DNA of 64,000 bases from Rhodococcus sp. W8901 (GCF_013348805.1 NZ_CP054690.1:4836001-4900000), one strand, 5' to 3'; shown: positions 10,629 to 19,582, counted from the first letter of the stretch. Notes: generated by a model from the sequence alone, not told the origin. Program-made: numbers and translations.

Positions 10629-11453
10629 TCAGTTCCGGCCGTCGAACAGCGCGTCGGGCCGCAGTTTCTCGCTCAGCACCCGGGCGCGCTTGGACGCGAG
10701 CCGTTCGAACGCGTCGGGGTGCGTGAGGATCCAGAACTCGTCCCGCGCGATCCCGTCGAACAGTAGTTTCGCGGCCTCGTCCGGGGTCATCCCCTCCCGG
10801 ATCTGGTCACGCCAGAAGCCGGCGTCCGCCGCGGTCGCGTCGTGCACCGGGGCGTCCTCGAAGATCCGCGTCGCGACCTGCCCCGGACTGAACACCGACA
10901 CCCGGATCTGTGGGAACGCCTCCGCGCATTCGAGGTAGACGCACTCGGTGAGCGCCTGCACACCGTGCTTCGTCGCCGCGTACGCCGTCATCCGCGGGGT
11001 GATCGCGATGCCGCCCACCGAGCAGGTGTTGACGATGTGCGACGGCCGCGGATCGGCGCCCATCCGCGGCACGAACGAGCGGATGCCGTGGAAGACCCCG
11101 TTGAGATTCACGTCGATCACGCGCTGCCACTCGTCGGCAGGCACCTCCCACGTGAAACCCAGCGACTCGAGTCCGGCATTGTTCAGCAGCACTGTCACCG
11201 AACCGAACTCGTCGTATGCGGCGTCGGCGAGGACATCCACGGCGGCCGCGTCCCGAACGTCGGTGGGTACCGCGAGCACCGCGTGACCGTCGGCGCGCAG
11301 GTCGCCGGCGACCGCGTCGATGCGCTCGGCCGAGATGTCGGCGAGGACCACGTTCATGCCGAGCGACGCGGCGTACCGGGCCGCGCTCTCCCCGATGCCG
11401 CTGCCGGCGCCGGTCACGACGGCGGTGCCGCCCCTCAGTTCTTCGAATCGCAT
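10629..11453 (-). CDS. SDR family oxidoreductase
   Basis: 274 aa from ATG 11453 (AGGGA upstream). A classical short-chain dehydrogenase with the cofactor motif TGAGSGIG, NNAG, the catalytic Ser and the Tyr-x3-Lys of YAATK. An Asp after the second beta strand (VVLADIS) suggests NAD preference. It is the most divergent of the three SDRs and lacks the long insertion of the next two. It lies 25 nt after the preceding SDR and 145 nt before the acyl-CoA synthetase, so it probably belongs to the same minus-strand operon. It would oxidise a secondary alcohol or reduce a ketone of the pathway substrate. Confidence 0.88.
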   Translation of the reverse strand: MRFEELRGGTAVVTGAGSGIGESAARYAASLGMNVVLADISAERIDAVAGDLRADGHAVLAVPTDVRDAAAVDVLADAAYDEFGSVTVLLNNAGLESLGFTWEVPADEWQRVIDVNLNGVFHGIRSFVPRMGADPRPSHIVNTCSVGGIAITPRMTAYAATKHGVQALTECVYLECAEAFPQIRVSVFSPGQVATRIFEDAPVHDATAADAGFWRDQIREGMTPDEAAKLLFDGIARDEFWILTHPDAFERLASKRARVLSEKLRPDALFDGRN

Positions 11454-11478
11454 GGTGCTGTCCCTGCTTTCCGCGGTT

Positions 11479-12312
11479 CTACTTGACGCAGTGGCCGGCG
11501 TCGACGGGCAGTGTGACACCGGTGATGTAGCGGGCCTCGTCGGACGCGAGGAACAGACTCGCGTTGGCGATGTCCTCGGGCTCGATCATCGCAACCGGCA
11601 GCAGGTGCATCGACTGCGTTCCCGCCTCGAACTGCTCCTGCGTCGGTTCCTCGACGCCCGGGCAGAACGTCCGCATCGTGGACGGGTTCTGGATCATCGG
11701 GGTCCGCGTGTTCGCCGGGTGGATCGTGTTGACCCGCACACTGTGCGGCGCAAGCTCGTTCGCGAGCGACTTCATCAGCCCGACGACGCCGTGCTTGGCC
11801 GCGGTGTAGTGCCCGACGCTCACCAGGCCGCGCAGGCCCGCGATGGAGCTGATCAGCACGATCGAGCCGCCGCGGCCACCGTCGATGACGTGTGGGATGC
11901 CGGCCTTGCACGTGTGCCACACGCCGGTGAGGTTGACATCCAGCATCGTCTGCCAGCGCTCGGAGCCCATCTCGACGGCCGCACTGGACGAGCTGATCCC
12001 GGCGGTCGCGCAGATGACGTCGAGGCGTCCGAGTGCCTCCACACCGGCGTCGACCGCGGCCGAGAGCGCCTGCTGGTCACGCACGTCGGCCTCGAACGCA
12101 CAGATCTTGCGGCCGAGCGACTCCACCAGCCGGACCGTCTCTGCCAGATCCTCGGGCGACGCACCGGGCGTGGTCGAATGTTCGACGGGCGCGCACACGT
12201 CGACGGCGATGATGTCGGCACCCTCCTGCGCGAACCGCACCGCCTGGGCCCGGCCCATGCCCCGCGCCGCGCCGGTGATCAGCGCGACCCTGCCTTCGAG
12301 ACGTCCGCTCAT
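11479..12312 (-). CDS. SDR, mycofactocin-dependent type
   Basis: 277 aa. The motif TGAARGMGR, NAD-type Asp in IIAVDVCAPVE and the active site YTAAK are clear. The extra segment after the second strand (CAPVEHSTTPGASPEDLAET) is the hallmark of the mycofactocin-coupled SDR subfamily (TIGR03971, carveol dehydrogenase type), in which the NAD is held tightly and electrons pass to the peptide cofactor mycofactocin. Its ATG overlaps the stop of the upstream SDR (TGATG), so the two are translationally coupled. Known members oxidise alcohols of terpenes and similar compounds. No mycofactocin biosynthesis gene is in the window. Confidence 0.88.
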   Translation of the reverse strand: MSGRLEGRVALITGAARGMGRAQAVRFAQEGADIIAVDVCAPVEHSTTPGASPEDLAETVRLVESLGRKICAFEADVRDQQALSAAVDAGVEALGRLDVICATAGISSSSAAVEMGSERWQTMLDVNLTGVWHTCKAGIPHVIDGGRGGSIVLISSIAGLRGLVSVGHYTAAKHGVVGLMKSLANELAPHSVRVNTIHPANTRTPMIQNPSTMRTFCPGVEEPTQEQFEAGTQSMHLLPVAMIEPEDIANASLFLASDEARYITGVTLPVDAGHCVK

Positions 12313-13121
12313 CACGCCACCTTCTGGGTCTGGCCGGCGTCGATGACCATCTGCAGGCCCGTGACGTACCGGGATTCGTCCGATGCCAGGAACAGCACCG
12401 CGTTGCTCACGTCGATCGACTCCACCCACGGCACCGGCAGCAGCATCTTGGTGGCCAGCACCTCGGCGACGTCGTCGGCGGTGGGATTCTCGAGATCGGG
12501 CCGCAGCCGCGCGAACGTCGCGGGATTGAGGGTCATCGCGGTGGCGACGGCACCGGGATGAACGGTGTTGACGCGGATCGCTCTCGGACCGAGTTCGTTC
12601 GCGAGGGTCTTGGCCAGACCGGTGATCGCGTGCTTGGCCGCGGAGTAGTGCGACGCGCCGGGCACCGCCTTGATCGCGGCCGTCGAACTGACGATGACCA
12701 CCGAACCACCGGACGGATCCATCTCCGCGACACCGGCCTTGACGGTGTGCCACGTGCCGGTCACGTTGACGTCGATGGACCGGTTCCACACGGCGTCGTC
12801 GATCTCCCACGACGGGCCGGGGTTGTCGCTGATGCCGGCGTTCGCGACGACGACGTCGAGCGGTCCGAGTTCGCGCGCACCGGCCCGCACCGCGGCGGTG
12901 AGCGCGTCGAAGTCCCGGATGTCGGCGGTGCCGGTGACGACGCGTCGGCCCTGTTGCTCGACCAGGCGCGCGGTCTCGGCGAGGTCCGTCTCCGACTCGC
13001 GTCCGGGCAGGTCGAGCGCGACGATGTCGGCCCCCTCCTCGGCCAGGCGGACCGCGTGCACGCGCCCCATCCCCTTGCCGGCGCCCGTGACGAGCACCGT
13101 CTTACCGGCCATCCGCATCAT
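12312..13121 (-). CDS. SDR, mycofactocin-dependent type
   Basis: 269 aa from ATG 13121, six bases after AAAGGA; a GTG at 13136 is the only longer option. It has TGAGKGMGR, VALDLPG followed by the subfamily insertion (ETDLAETARLVEQQG), NAG and the active site YSAAK. It pairs closely with the next SDR and begins the minus-strand catabolic operon. It reads away from the KshA-like gene across a ~250-bp control region with a palindrome at 13180. The role is probably alcohol oxidation early in the pathway. Confidence 0.88.
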   Translation of the reverse strand: MMRMAGKTVLVTGAGKGMGRVHAVRLAEEGADIVALDLPGRESETDLAETARLVEQQGRRVVTGTADIRDFDALTAAVRAGARELGPLDVVVANAGISDNPGPSWEIDDAVWNRSIDVNVTGTWHTVKAGVAEMDPSGGSVVIVSSTAAIKAVPGASHYSAAKHAITGLAKTLANELGPRAIRVNTVHPGAVATAMTLNPATFARLRPDLENPTADDVAEVLATKMLLPVPWVESIDVSNAVLFLASDESRYVTGLQMVIDAGQTQKVA

Positions 13122-13179
13122 GATCATTCCTTTCACCGTGAGGCGACGCTAGCCAGCCGATCCGGCGACCCGGCAGTAG

Positions 13180-13200
13180 TCCTCCCGCGTGGTGGGAGGA
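13180..13200. promoter_or_regulatory. Operator-like palindrome in the SDR/KshA divergent region
   Basis: TCCTCCC-GCGTGGT-GGGAGGA is a perfect 7-bp inverted repeat with a 7-bp spacer. The same core CTCCC-N7-GGGAG occurs upstream of the PadR gene at 19506-19522. A second inverted repeat, GCGGGA-N8-TCCCGC, lies at 13290-13309. They are probable binding sites for a locus regulator, PadR or IclR. Confidence 0.55.
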
Positions 13201-13374
13201 CCCGACCGACCCGGTGCCGCCGCCGTCGAAACCGCACGACGACCGCTCCGACCTGCCGCTATACCACGACCTCCGGGGTGTTCCATCCAGCGGGAGAACC
13301 CCTTCCCGCGCGACACGCCGCCGAGTTCTATGAGGCGCATCACAGGACAGCCCCCTGACGGCACGGAGGAACAC

Positions 13375-14553
13375 ATGTCACTCGACACGGCGCCCACCAA
13401 CGGCTCGACGACCGACACCGACGAGATCCGCGAGATCGAGGCCGCGGCAGCGCCCACCCGCTTCGCGCGCGGCTGGCACTGCATCGGTCTCACCCGGGAC
13501 TTCAAGGACGGCAAGCCGCACCCCATCGAGGCATTCGGTACCAAGCTCGTCGTGTTCGCCGACAGCAAGGGCGATCTGAAGGTCCTCGACGCGTACTGCC
13601 GCCACATGGGCGGTGACCTGAGCCAGGGCGAGATCAAGGGCGACTCGATCGCCTGTCCGTTCCACGACTGGCGCTGGGGCGGAAACGGCAAGTGCACCGA
13701 CATTCCCTACGCCCGGCGCGTGCCCCCGCTCGCGAAGACCCGCGCGTGGACGACGCTCGAGAAGAACGGCCAGCTCTACGTCTGGAACGATCCGCAGGGC
13801 AACAAGCCGCCGGCCGACGTGACCATCCCGGACATCGCGGGGTACGGATCCGACGAGTGGACCGACTGGAGCTGGAAGACCCTGCGCATCAAGGGTTCGC
13901 ACTGCCGCGAGATCGTGGACAACGTCGTCGACATGGCGCACTTCTTCTACATCCACTACTCGTTCCCGCGCTACTTCAAGAACGTCTTCGAGGGCCACAC
14001 CGCGACGCAGTTCATGAAGTCCACGGGCCGCGAGGACATCGTGAGCGGTACCAACTACGACGACCCGAACGCCGAACTGCGCTCGGAGGCCACGTACTTC
14101 GGCCCGTCGTACATGATCGACTGGCTCGAGTCCGACGCCAACGGTCAGACGATCGAGACGGTCCTCATCAACTGCCACTACCCGGTGAGCAACAACGAGT
14201 TCGTGCTGCAGTACGGCGCGATCGTCAAGAAGCTCCCGGGACTGTCGGACGAGGACGCCGCCGACATGGCCGCGAAGTTCGCCGAGGGCGTCGAGATGGG
14301 CTTCGAGCAGGACGTCGAGATCTGGAAGAACAAGGCGCCCATCGACAACCCGCTGCTGTCCGAGGAGGACGGCCCGGTCTACCAGCTGCGCCGCTGGTAC
14401 CAGCAGTTCTACGTCGACGTCGAGGACATCACCGACGACATGACCAAGCGCTTCGAGTTCGAGATCGACACCACCCGGGCGGTCGTGAGCTGGCAGCAGG
14501 AAGTCGCGGAGAACATCGCGAAAAAGGCCGAGAACTCGGCCCCGACCTCCTAG
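13375..14553 (+). CDS. KshA-like Rieske oxygenase
   Basis: 392 aa. The Rieske [2Fe-2S] ligands are Cys75-x-His77 and Cys94-x2-His97 (AYCRHMGG, CPFHDW). The mononuclear iron site is N183-x2-D186-x2-H189-x4-H194. The segment FPRYFKNVFEGH is typical of 3-ketosteroid 9-alpha-hydroxylase oxygenase (KshA). KshA opens steroid ring B by hydroxylating C9 with electrons from KshB, and no KshB gene is near. Rhodococci carry several KshA homologues with differing substrates, so the substrate here is uncertain. The start is ATG 13375, with GGAGGA 4 nt upstream. It is followed by a monooxygenase and a dioxygenase in one operon. Confidence 0.88.
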   Translation: MSLDTAPTNGSTTDTDEIREIEAAAAPTRFARGWHCIGLTRDFKDGKPHPIEAFGTKLVVFADSKGDLKVLDAYCRHMGGDLSQGEIKGDSIACPFHDWRWGGNGKCTDIPYARRVPPLAKTRAWTTLEKNGQLYVWNDPQGNKPPADVTIPDIAGYGSDEWTDWSWKTLRIKGSHCREIVDNVVDMAHFFYIHYSFPRYFKNVFEGHTATQFMKSTGREDIVSGTNYDDPNAELRSEATYFGPSYMIDWLESDANGQTIETVLINCHYPVSNNEFVLQYGAIVKKLPGLSDEDAADMAAKFAEGVEMGFEQDVEIWKNKAPIDNPLLSEEDGPVYQLRRWYQQFYVDVEDITDDMTKRFEFEIDTTRAVVSWQQEVAENIAKKAENSAPTS

Positions 14554-14595
14554 TCTCCGCTTCATAGAACACCCCGACTCGAAGAGGAAATACAC

Positions 14596-15777
14596 ATGAG
14601 TTACGAAGTCCTGGCCCGCATCGAGGCAGCCGCCGACGACATCTTCGTCGAGGGCATCGAGGCGGAGCGGATCGGCAAGGTCGCCGACGCCACCGCCAAG
14701 CGGATGAAGGACGCCGGGTCCATCCGGATGCTCCAGCCCAAGGAGCACGGCGGCCTCGAGGTCCACCCGCGCGAGTTCGCCGAGACCGTGATGCGGATGG
14801 CGTCGCTGAACCCGTCCGCGGGCTGGGTCCACGGCATCGTCGGCGTGCACCCGTGGCAGCTCGCGTTCGCCGACCCCAAGGTGCAGCAGGAGGTCTGGGG
14901 CAACGACCAGGACACCTGGATGGCGTCGCCCTACATGCCGGGCGGCATGTGTATCCCGGTCGACGGCGGCTACAAGTTCGCCGGCAAGTGGTCGTTCTCC
15001 TCCGGAACCGACCACTGCGACTGGGCCTTCCTCGGCGCGATGGCGTGCAACCCGGACGGCAGCATGGAGATGCCGCCCCGCATGCTCCACGTCATCATTC
15101 CGCGCAGCGACTACGAGATCATCGAGGACTCGTGGGACGTCGTGGGCCTGCGCGGCACGGGTTCGAAGGACGTCGTCGTCAAGGACGCCTTCGTGCCGGA
15201 CTACCGGGTCATGGACTGCGACGAGGTCATCGACGGCACCGCGGTCCGCAAGTACGGGCGCACCGAGACGCTGTACCTGATGCCGTGGTCCAACATGTTC
15301 CCGCTGGGCATCACCTCGGCCACGATCGGCATCTGCGAAGGCCTGCTGCACCACGCCAACGAGTACCAGCGTGAGCGGATCAACCCGCAGGGCACCGCCG
15401 TCAAGGACGACCCGTACTCGATGTTCGCCATCGGCGAGGCCACCGCGAAGCTGCAGTCGGCCCGGGATTCGCTGCTGGCCAACGTCGATCGCATGTGGGA
15501 CCTGGTCGATGCCGGCAAGACGCCGACGTTCGAGCAGCGCGCCCTCGGCCGCGAGACCCAGGTCAACGCCGCCTGGCAGGCCGTCCAGGCCATCGACGCG
15601 GTGTACGCCCGCTGCGGCGGCAATGCCCTGCGCATGGACAAGCCGATGCAGCGCTTCTGGCGTGACGCGCACGCCGGCCTGCACCACGCGATCCACGTGC
15701 CGGGCACGGTGTACCACGCGGCGACGCTGAGCGGTCTGGGCGTCGACCCGCAGGGTCCGCTGCGCGCGATGATCTGA
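14596..15777 (+). CDS. HsaA-like flavin-dependent monooxygenase
   Basis: 393 aa with the acyl-CoA dehydrogenase fold of group D flavin monooxygenases. Blocks such as MLQPKEHGGLE, GWVHGIVGVHPW, WSFSSGTDHCDW, VVGLRGTGSKDVVV and RFWRDAHAGLHHA match HsaA, which adds an ortho hydroxyl to the phenolic A ring made after KshA action. HsaA needs reduced flavin from a separate reductase (HsaB), and none is encoded here. It lies 42 nt after the Rieske oxygenase and 29 nt before the extradiol dioxygenase, so it is the middle gene of the operon. The best reading is phenol-to-catechol hydroxylation. Confidence 0.87.
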   Translation: MSYEVLARIEAAADDIFVEGIEAERIGKVADATAKRMKDAGSIRMLQPKEHGGLEVHPREFAETVMRMASLNPSAGWVHGIVGVHPWQLAFADPKVQQEVWGNDQDTWMASPYMPGGMCIPVDGGYKFAGKWSFSSGTDHCDWAFLGAMACNPDGSMEMPPRMLHVIIPRSDYEIIEDSWDVVGLRGTGSKDVVVKDAFVPDYRVMDCDEVIDGTAVRKYGRTETLYLMPWSNMFPLGITSATIGICEGLLHHANEYQRERINPQGTAVKDDPYSMFAIGEATAKLQSARDSLLANVDRMWDLVDAGKTPTFEQRALGRETQVNAAWQAVQAIDAVYARCGGNALRMDKPMQRFWRDAHAGLHHAIHVPGTVYHAATLSGLGVDPQGPLRAMI

Positions 15778-15806
15778 CCACCATTCGAAATCACAACGGA
15801 GACAAC

Positions 15807-16739
15807 ATGACGAACCCCAATGTCGGCGGCTTCGGCACCGACATCCGCGGCCTGGGCTACGTGAAGGTCCAGACCAACGACATGGACCGCTGGCGCACGT
15901 TCGCCTTCGACGTGCTCGGCTTCGCGAAGGGCAGCGGACCCGACGAGAACGCCCTTTACCTGCGGATGGACGAGCGCGCGGCACGCATCATCGTCGTCCC
16001 CGGTGAGACCGACGAGGTTGTCACCATCGGCTGGGAGGTCCGCGACCACAACGCCCTGGTGCGCGTGACCGAGGCCGTCGAGCGGGTCGGCATCGCCGTC
16101 AAGCCGCTCTCGGTCGAGGAGGCCGACGCCCGCCGTGTCGAGGAGGTGGTGACCTTCCAGGATCCCGCCGGCGCGACGCTCGAGATCTTCCACGGCGCGG
16201 TCCTCGACCACAGCCCGGTCGTCACCCCGTTCGGCTCCAAGTTCGTCACCGGTGCGCAGGGCCTCGGCCACGTCGTGCTGCCGACGATGGATCCGAACGG
16301 CACGTTCGAGTTCTACACCGACGTCCTCGGCTTCCTGCCGCGCGGCGCGTTCCGGATCCCGGCCCCGCCGGAGTTCGGCCCGCTGCGGGTGCGCTTCCTG
16401 GGCGTGAACGAGCGCCACCACAGCCTCGCGCTGTGCCCGGCACCGCACAGCGGCGCCCCGGGCCTGGTGCACATCATGGTCGAGGTCGACACGCTCGACG
16501 CCGTCGGCCAGGCCCTCGATCGCGTCGTCAAGGACGGCTTCTCGGTGTCCTCGACGCTGGGCCGCCACACCAACGACAAGATGGTGTCCTTCTACGTCCG
16601 TGCACCCGGCGGCTGGGACATCGAGTTCGGCACCGAGGGCCAGAAGGTCGACGAGCGGTACTACTCCGCCGAGGAGATCACCGCCGACAGCTACTGGGGC
16701 CACGACTGGTCCGGCAGCGAGCCGCTCGCCGCGATGTAG
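15807..16739 (+). CDS. Extradiol (type I, BphC/HsaC-like) ring-cleavage dioxygenase
   Basis: 310 aa with two vicinal-oxygen-chelate halves. The C-terminal half carries the iron ligands His155 (GLGHVVLP), His222 (GLVHIMVEV) and Glu273 (WDIEFG), with a likely acid-base His in NERHHSLAL. It cleaves a catechol next to one hydroxyl (meta cleavage), as HsaC and BphC do. Its position after the HsaA-like gene gives the order oxygenase, hydroxylase, ring cleavage. No HsaD-type C-C hydrolase follows. The ribosome site is CGGAGA. A hairpin with a T run ends the operon. Confidence 0.9.
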   Translation: MTNPNVGGFGTDIRGLGYVKVQTNDMDRWRTFAFDVLGFAKGSGPDENALYLRMDERAARIIVVPGETDEVVTIGWEVRDHNALVRVTEAVERVGIAVKPLSVEEADARRVEEVVTFQDPAGATLEIFHGAVLDHSPVVTPFGSKFVTGAQGLGHVVLPTMDPNGTFEFYTDVLGFLPRGAFRIPAPPEFGPLRVRFLGVNERHHSLALCPAPHSGAPGLVHIMVEVDTLDAVGQALDRVVKDGFSVSSTLGRHTNDKMVSFYVRAPGGWDIEFGTEGQKVDERYYSAEEITADSYWGHDWSGSEPLAAM

Positions 16740-16774
16740 CAGCGGGACCCACTCCAACCGAACAATCCGCCGTC

Positions 16775-16817
16775 AGGGGGAACCCCGTCCTACCAGGGAC
16801 GATCGGGTTCCCCCTTT
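16775..16817 (+). terminator. Terminator of the ring-cleavage operon
   Basis: AGGGGGAACCC (16775-16785) pairs with GGGTTCCCCCT (16805-16815). An inner stem CGTCC/GGACG (16786-16790 with 16797-16801) extends it across a 3-nt bulge, and TTTC follows. Confidence 0.8.
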
Positions 16818-16838
16818 CGGCGTATGTCGATCTTGGTG

Positions 16839-16887
16839 ATCCACTTCACAAAATGTGGATCCTGTGTCATTATTTCTAATCGAAATA
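16839..16887. promoter_or_regulatory. Two palindromes upstream of the IclR gene
   Basis: ATCCAC-N10-GTGGAT (16839-16860) and TATTTC-TAATC-GAAATA (16871-16887) are perfect inverted repeats in an unusually AT-rich stretch 54-102 nt before the regulator start. IclR-family proteins commonly bind such palindromes in their own promoters, so these are candidate autoregulatory operators. Confidence 0.55.
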
Positions 16888-16940
16888 CCCACGTCAGATG
16901 GGTCTCACGGCGATGCTCGACAGAAGTGAGGGAGACATCG

Positions 16941-17732
16941 ATGACCGCACCAGCGACTGCAGACTCCACCCCGACCGCGATCCTCGAACGGGTTTCGCTC
17001 GTCCTGGACACCTTCGACGGCCCCGGCCGCCTCACCCTCGCCCAGGTCGTCAAGCGCACCGGGCTGCCCCGGTCGTCGGCGCATCGCATGCTCGAGCGTC
17101 TCGTCGAGATGCGCTGGCTGCGCCGCGACGGCCGCGACTACGAGCTCGGCACCCGGCTGATGGAACTCGGCTCGATCGCCGTCCACCAGAATCGCCTGCA
17201 CTCCGCTGCGGCACCGATCCTGCAGGAACTGCACCGCGTCACCGGCTACGTCGTACACCTCGGCGTCCTCGACGGCACCGACGTTCTCTACCTCGACAAG
17301 GTCGGCGGACGGCTCGCCGCCGAGCTGCCCACCCGCGTGGGCAGCCGCTACCCGGCCCGCAACTCCGCGATCGGCAAGGCCCTGCTCGCGTACACGCCGA
17401 ACGGCACCGACAGCCTCGCCGAGTTCACGCCCGAACTGCACAAGGTCCGCGAGATGGGCGTCGCGTACGAGGTCAGCCAGATCTCCGGCGGCATCGGCAT
17501 CATCGCCGTCCCGATCGGTCCGGTCGGGGGCGTCACCGCCGCGCTGTCGATCTGCGGACCCACCAGTCACCTCAAGTTCGACCACCGTCACTCCGCGCCG
17601 GTCCGCATGGCCGCCAACGCGATCCTGCAGTCCCTCACCGGACGCAGCCACGGCGCGGCGCCGATCGCGCACCGCAACCGCCTGCAGAGCATGCCCACCG
17701 CGGCGCCCCGCGCCCGCCTCCAGTACGCCTGA
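16941..17732 (+). CDS. IclR family transcriptional regulator
   Basis: 263 aa from ATG 16941 behind GAGGGAG. Residues ~12-75 are a winged helix-turn-helix (TLAQVVKRTGLPRSSAHRML, then a wing with DYELG). Residues ~85-245 are the IclR effector domain (VVHLGVLDGTDVLYLDKV, PARNSAIGKALLA, GGIGIIAVPI). IclR regulators of catabolic operons respond to pathway aromatics or acids. Its place directly after the ring-cleavage operon and before the hydrolase makes local control likely. The C-terminal tail is Arg/Ala-rich and probably disordered. Confidence 0.92.
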   Translation: MTAPATADSTPTAILERVSLVLDTFDGPGRLTLAQVVKRTGLPRSSAHRMLERLVEMRWLRRDGRDYELGTRLMELGSIAVHQNRLHSAAAPILQELHRVTGYVVHLGVLDGTDVLYLDKVGGRLAAELPTRVGSRYPARNSAIGKALLAYTPNGTDSLAEFTPELHKVREMGVAYEVSQISGGIGIIAVPIGPVGGVTAALSICGPTSHLKFDHRHSAPVRMAANAILQSLTGRSHGAAPIAHRNRLQSMPTAAPRARLQYA

Positions 17733-17769
17733 TCCCAGACACTCCTGACCCCAGACTTCTAGGAGCACC

Positions 17770-18705
17770 ATGCAGATCGATCCCGAGGTCGAGTCGATGC
17801 TCACCCTGCTCGACGCAGGGTTTCCCCCCGTCGAGGAGATGACCGGCGCCGATGCGCGGGCCGCGATCCGGGCCCGGCTACAGCCCGTCGCGAATCCCGA
17901 GGAGGTGGCGTCGGTCCGGAACCTCGAGATCGCCGGACCCGCCGGACCGATCCCGGTCCGCGTCTACGAGCCGGCCGCGAACTCCACGCAGCCGCGGCCC
18001 GTGGTCGTCTTCGCGCACGGTGGCGGCTTCGTGTTCTGCGACCTCGACACCCACGACGGAATCTGCCGTGCGGCCGCGAACGGACTGGGCGCCGTGGTGA
18101 TCTCGGTGGACTACCGACTCGCCCCGGAGCATCCGGCCCCGGCCGCACTCGAGGACGTCTACGCGGCGCTCGTCTGGGCCGCGGACAACTGCGCCGACCT
18201 GAACGCAGATCCGGCCCGACTCGTCGTCGCCGGGGACAGCGCCGGCGGCAACCTCGCGGCCACCGTCGCGCTGGCGTCCCGCGATCGTCGTGGTCCGGCC
18301 GTCGCCGCCCAGGCACTGCTCTACCCCGTCATCGACGACGACTTCGAAACCGACTCCTACCGAACCTATTCCGAGGGTCACTTCAACACCCGTGCGGCGA
18401 TGCAGTGGTACTGGAAGCAGTACGCACCCGGCGGCGCGGACAGCGCGCTGATCTCCCCCAACCGCGCCGAGAGCCTGTCCGGCGTCGCGCCCGCCGTCGT
18501 CGTCACCGCGACCCGCGACCCGCTGTGCAGCGAGGGCGACGCCTACGCCGCACGGCTCGCGGCGGACGGTGTGCCCACGATCCACCGCGTGTACGAGGGG
18601 CTGTTCCACGGATTCCTGACGATTCCGGCACTGTCGATCACCCAGGTGGCGCGCAAGCAGTTGTGGGCGGACCTCCAGTCGATCCTGGGGACCGCGTCGA
18701 ACTGA
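17770..18705 (+). CDS. HSL-type alpha/beta hydrolase
   Basis: 311 aa. It belongs to the hormone-sensitive-lipase group: oxyanion motif HGGGF at 83-87, nucleophile Ser157 in GDSAGG, an Asp near RDPL and a His in LFHGF complete the triad. It is a cytoplasmic carboxylesterase. It starts 37 nt after the IclR gene behind AGGAG, so the two probably share a transcript. It could hydrolyse an ester or lactone intermediate; it is not of the HsaD C-C hydrolase type. Confidence 0.9.
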   Translation: MQIDPEVESMLTLLDAGFPPVEEMTGADARAAIRARLQPVANPEEVASVRNLEIAGPAGPIPVRVYEPAANSTQPRPVVVFAHGGGFVFCDLDTHDGICRAAANGLGAVVISVDYRLAPEHPAPAALEDVYAALVWAADNCADLNADPARLVVAGDSAGGNLAATVALASRDRRGPAVAAQALLYPVIDDDFETDSYRTYSEGHFNTRAAMQWYWKQYAPGGADSALISPNRAESLSGVAPAVVVTATRDPLCSEGDAYAARLAADGVPTIHRVYEGLFHGFLTIPALSITQVARKQLWADLQSILGTASN

Positions 18706-18728
18706 GCGTCAGCGGGAGGGGTGGGCGC

Positions 18729-19433
18729 TCAGCGCTGCCCACCCTTCTCCAAGCCCTCGACGAAATCCTCGACATCACGCCAGGAACCAGCCACCTCGGG
18801 AATCGGATTGCCAAGTTCGTCGCGCTCGCGCACGTGCGCGAAAGTCTCTGCGGCCTCGTCGATATCGTCGAGCATCTGCCGCGCGAGGTCCATCTCGGCC
18901 CGGTAGTAGCGCTCGGCCCACTTCAGGCTCATCTTCGAGAACGCCCACGACGGCTCGCGCGTGGCGTGGTCGGCGTGCAACTCGGCGCGCTGGCGCAGCG
19001 CCTCCATGTTCTCGATGTGGGCCTCGACGAGCGCCTTGAGCTGCTCGGGGTCGTTGAGGTGTCCCATCCACAGCCGGAGCATTAAACCGTGCTTGAGCAC
19101 GGGCTGGTCGACGGGCGCGTCCCGGGACCAGTTCCGCGCCGCATGCGTCCCACGCTCGGTGATCCGGTAGACGCGCCGGCCACGCTCGCCGGGCTCGGAG
19201 ACCATCTCGGACTCCACCAGGCCCGCCGCCTCGAGCTTCTTGAGTTCCCCGTACACCTGGCTGATCGACGGGCTCCAGTAGAAGTAGCCGATACTCCAGT
19301 CGGCCCACTTCTTGAGGTCGTATCCGGTGAGCCCCTCACCGAGGGTCAGCATGCCCAGAACCGCCCAACTGGTGGCGGGCAGCGACGGGTAGCCGGCGTC
19401 GACAGCGTCGTTGGCGGGCTCGGTTTCGGGCAT
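18729..19433 (-). CDS. PadR family transcriptional regulator
   Basis: 234 aa. The N-terminal winged helix (AVLGMLTLGEGLTGYDLKKW, SQVYGELKKLEAAGLV, then a GRRVYRITERG wing) is typical of PadR. The C-terminal half is a Vir_C-like helical dimerisation region. It converges on the hydrolase gene and diverges from the small Cys-rich gene. CTCCC-type palindromes 62-89 bp upstream match one in the SDR/KshA intergenic region, so this may be the locus-wide repressor. Confidence 0.9.
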   Translation of the reverse strand: MPETEPANDAVDAGYPSLPATSWAVLGMLTLGEGLTGYDLKKWADWSIGYFYWSPSISQVYGELKKLEAAGLVESEMVSEPGERGRRVYRITERGTHAARNWSRDAPVDQPVLKHGLMLRLWMGHLNDPEQLKALVEAHIENMEALRQRAELHADHATREPSWAFSKMSLKWAERYYRAEMDLARQMLDDIDEAAETFAHVRERDELGNPIPEVAGSWRDVEDFVEGLEKGGQR

Positions 19434-19494
19434 GGCCGAAGCCTAACAGCCCAGGTAGAAGGTGGTTACAGCCCGGTAGCAAGTGTCCGCTCAC

Positions 19495-19522
19495 CGGGAG
19501 CGCACCTCCCGCTCCGTGGGAG
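19495..19522. promoter_or_regulatory. Overlapping palindromes upstream of padR
   Basis: CGGGAG-CGCAC-CTCCCG (19495-19511) overlaps CTCCC-GCTCCGT-GGGAG (19506-19522). The second has the same core and spacing as the site at 13181-13199. It lies between the divergent PadR and Cys-rich genes. Confidence 0.55.
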
Positions 19523-19582
19523 AACTGCAGACGTACGACACGACAGTGACTACCGTCACGCATGGAGTCAGGAGGTCCGTTC

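Noticed and set aside
13378-15984. 868-aa minus-strand ORF over the KshA-HsaA genes
   Set aside because: It lies antisense to two well-supported oxygenase genes, has low-complexity Arg/Val/Asp composition and no start signal.
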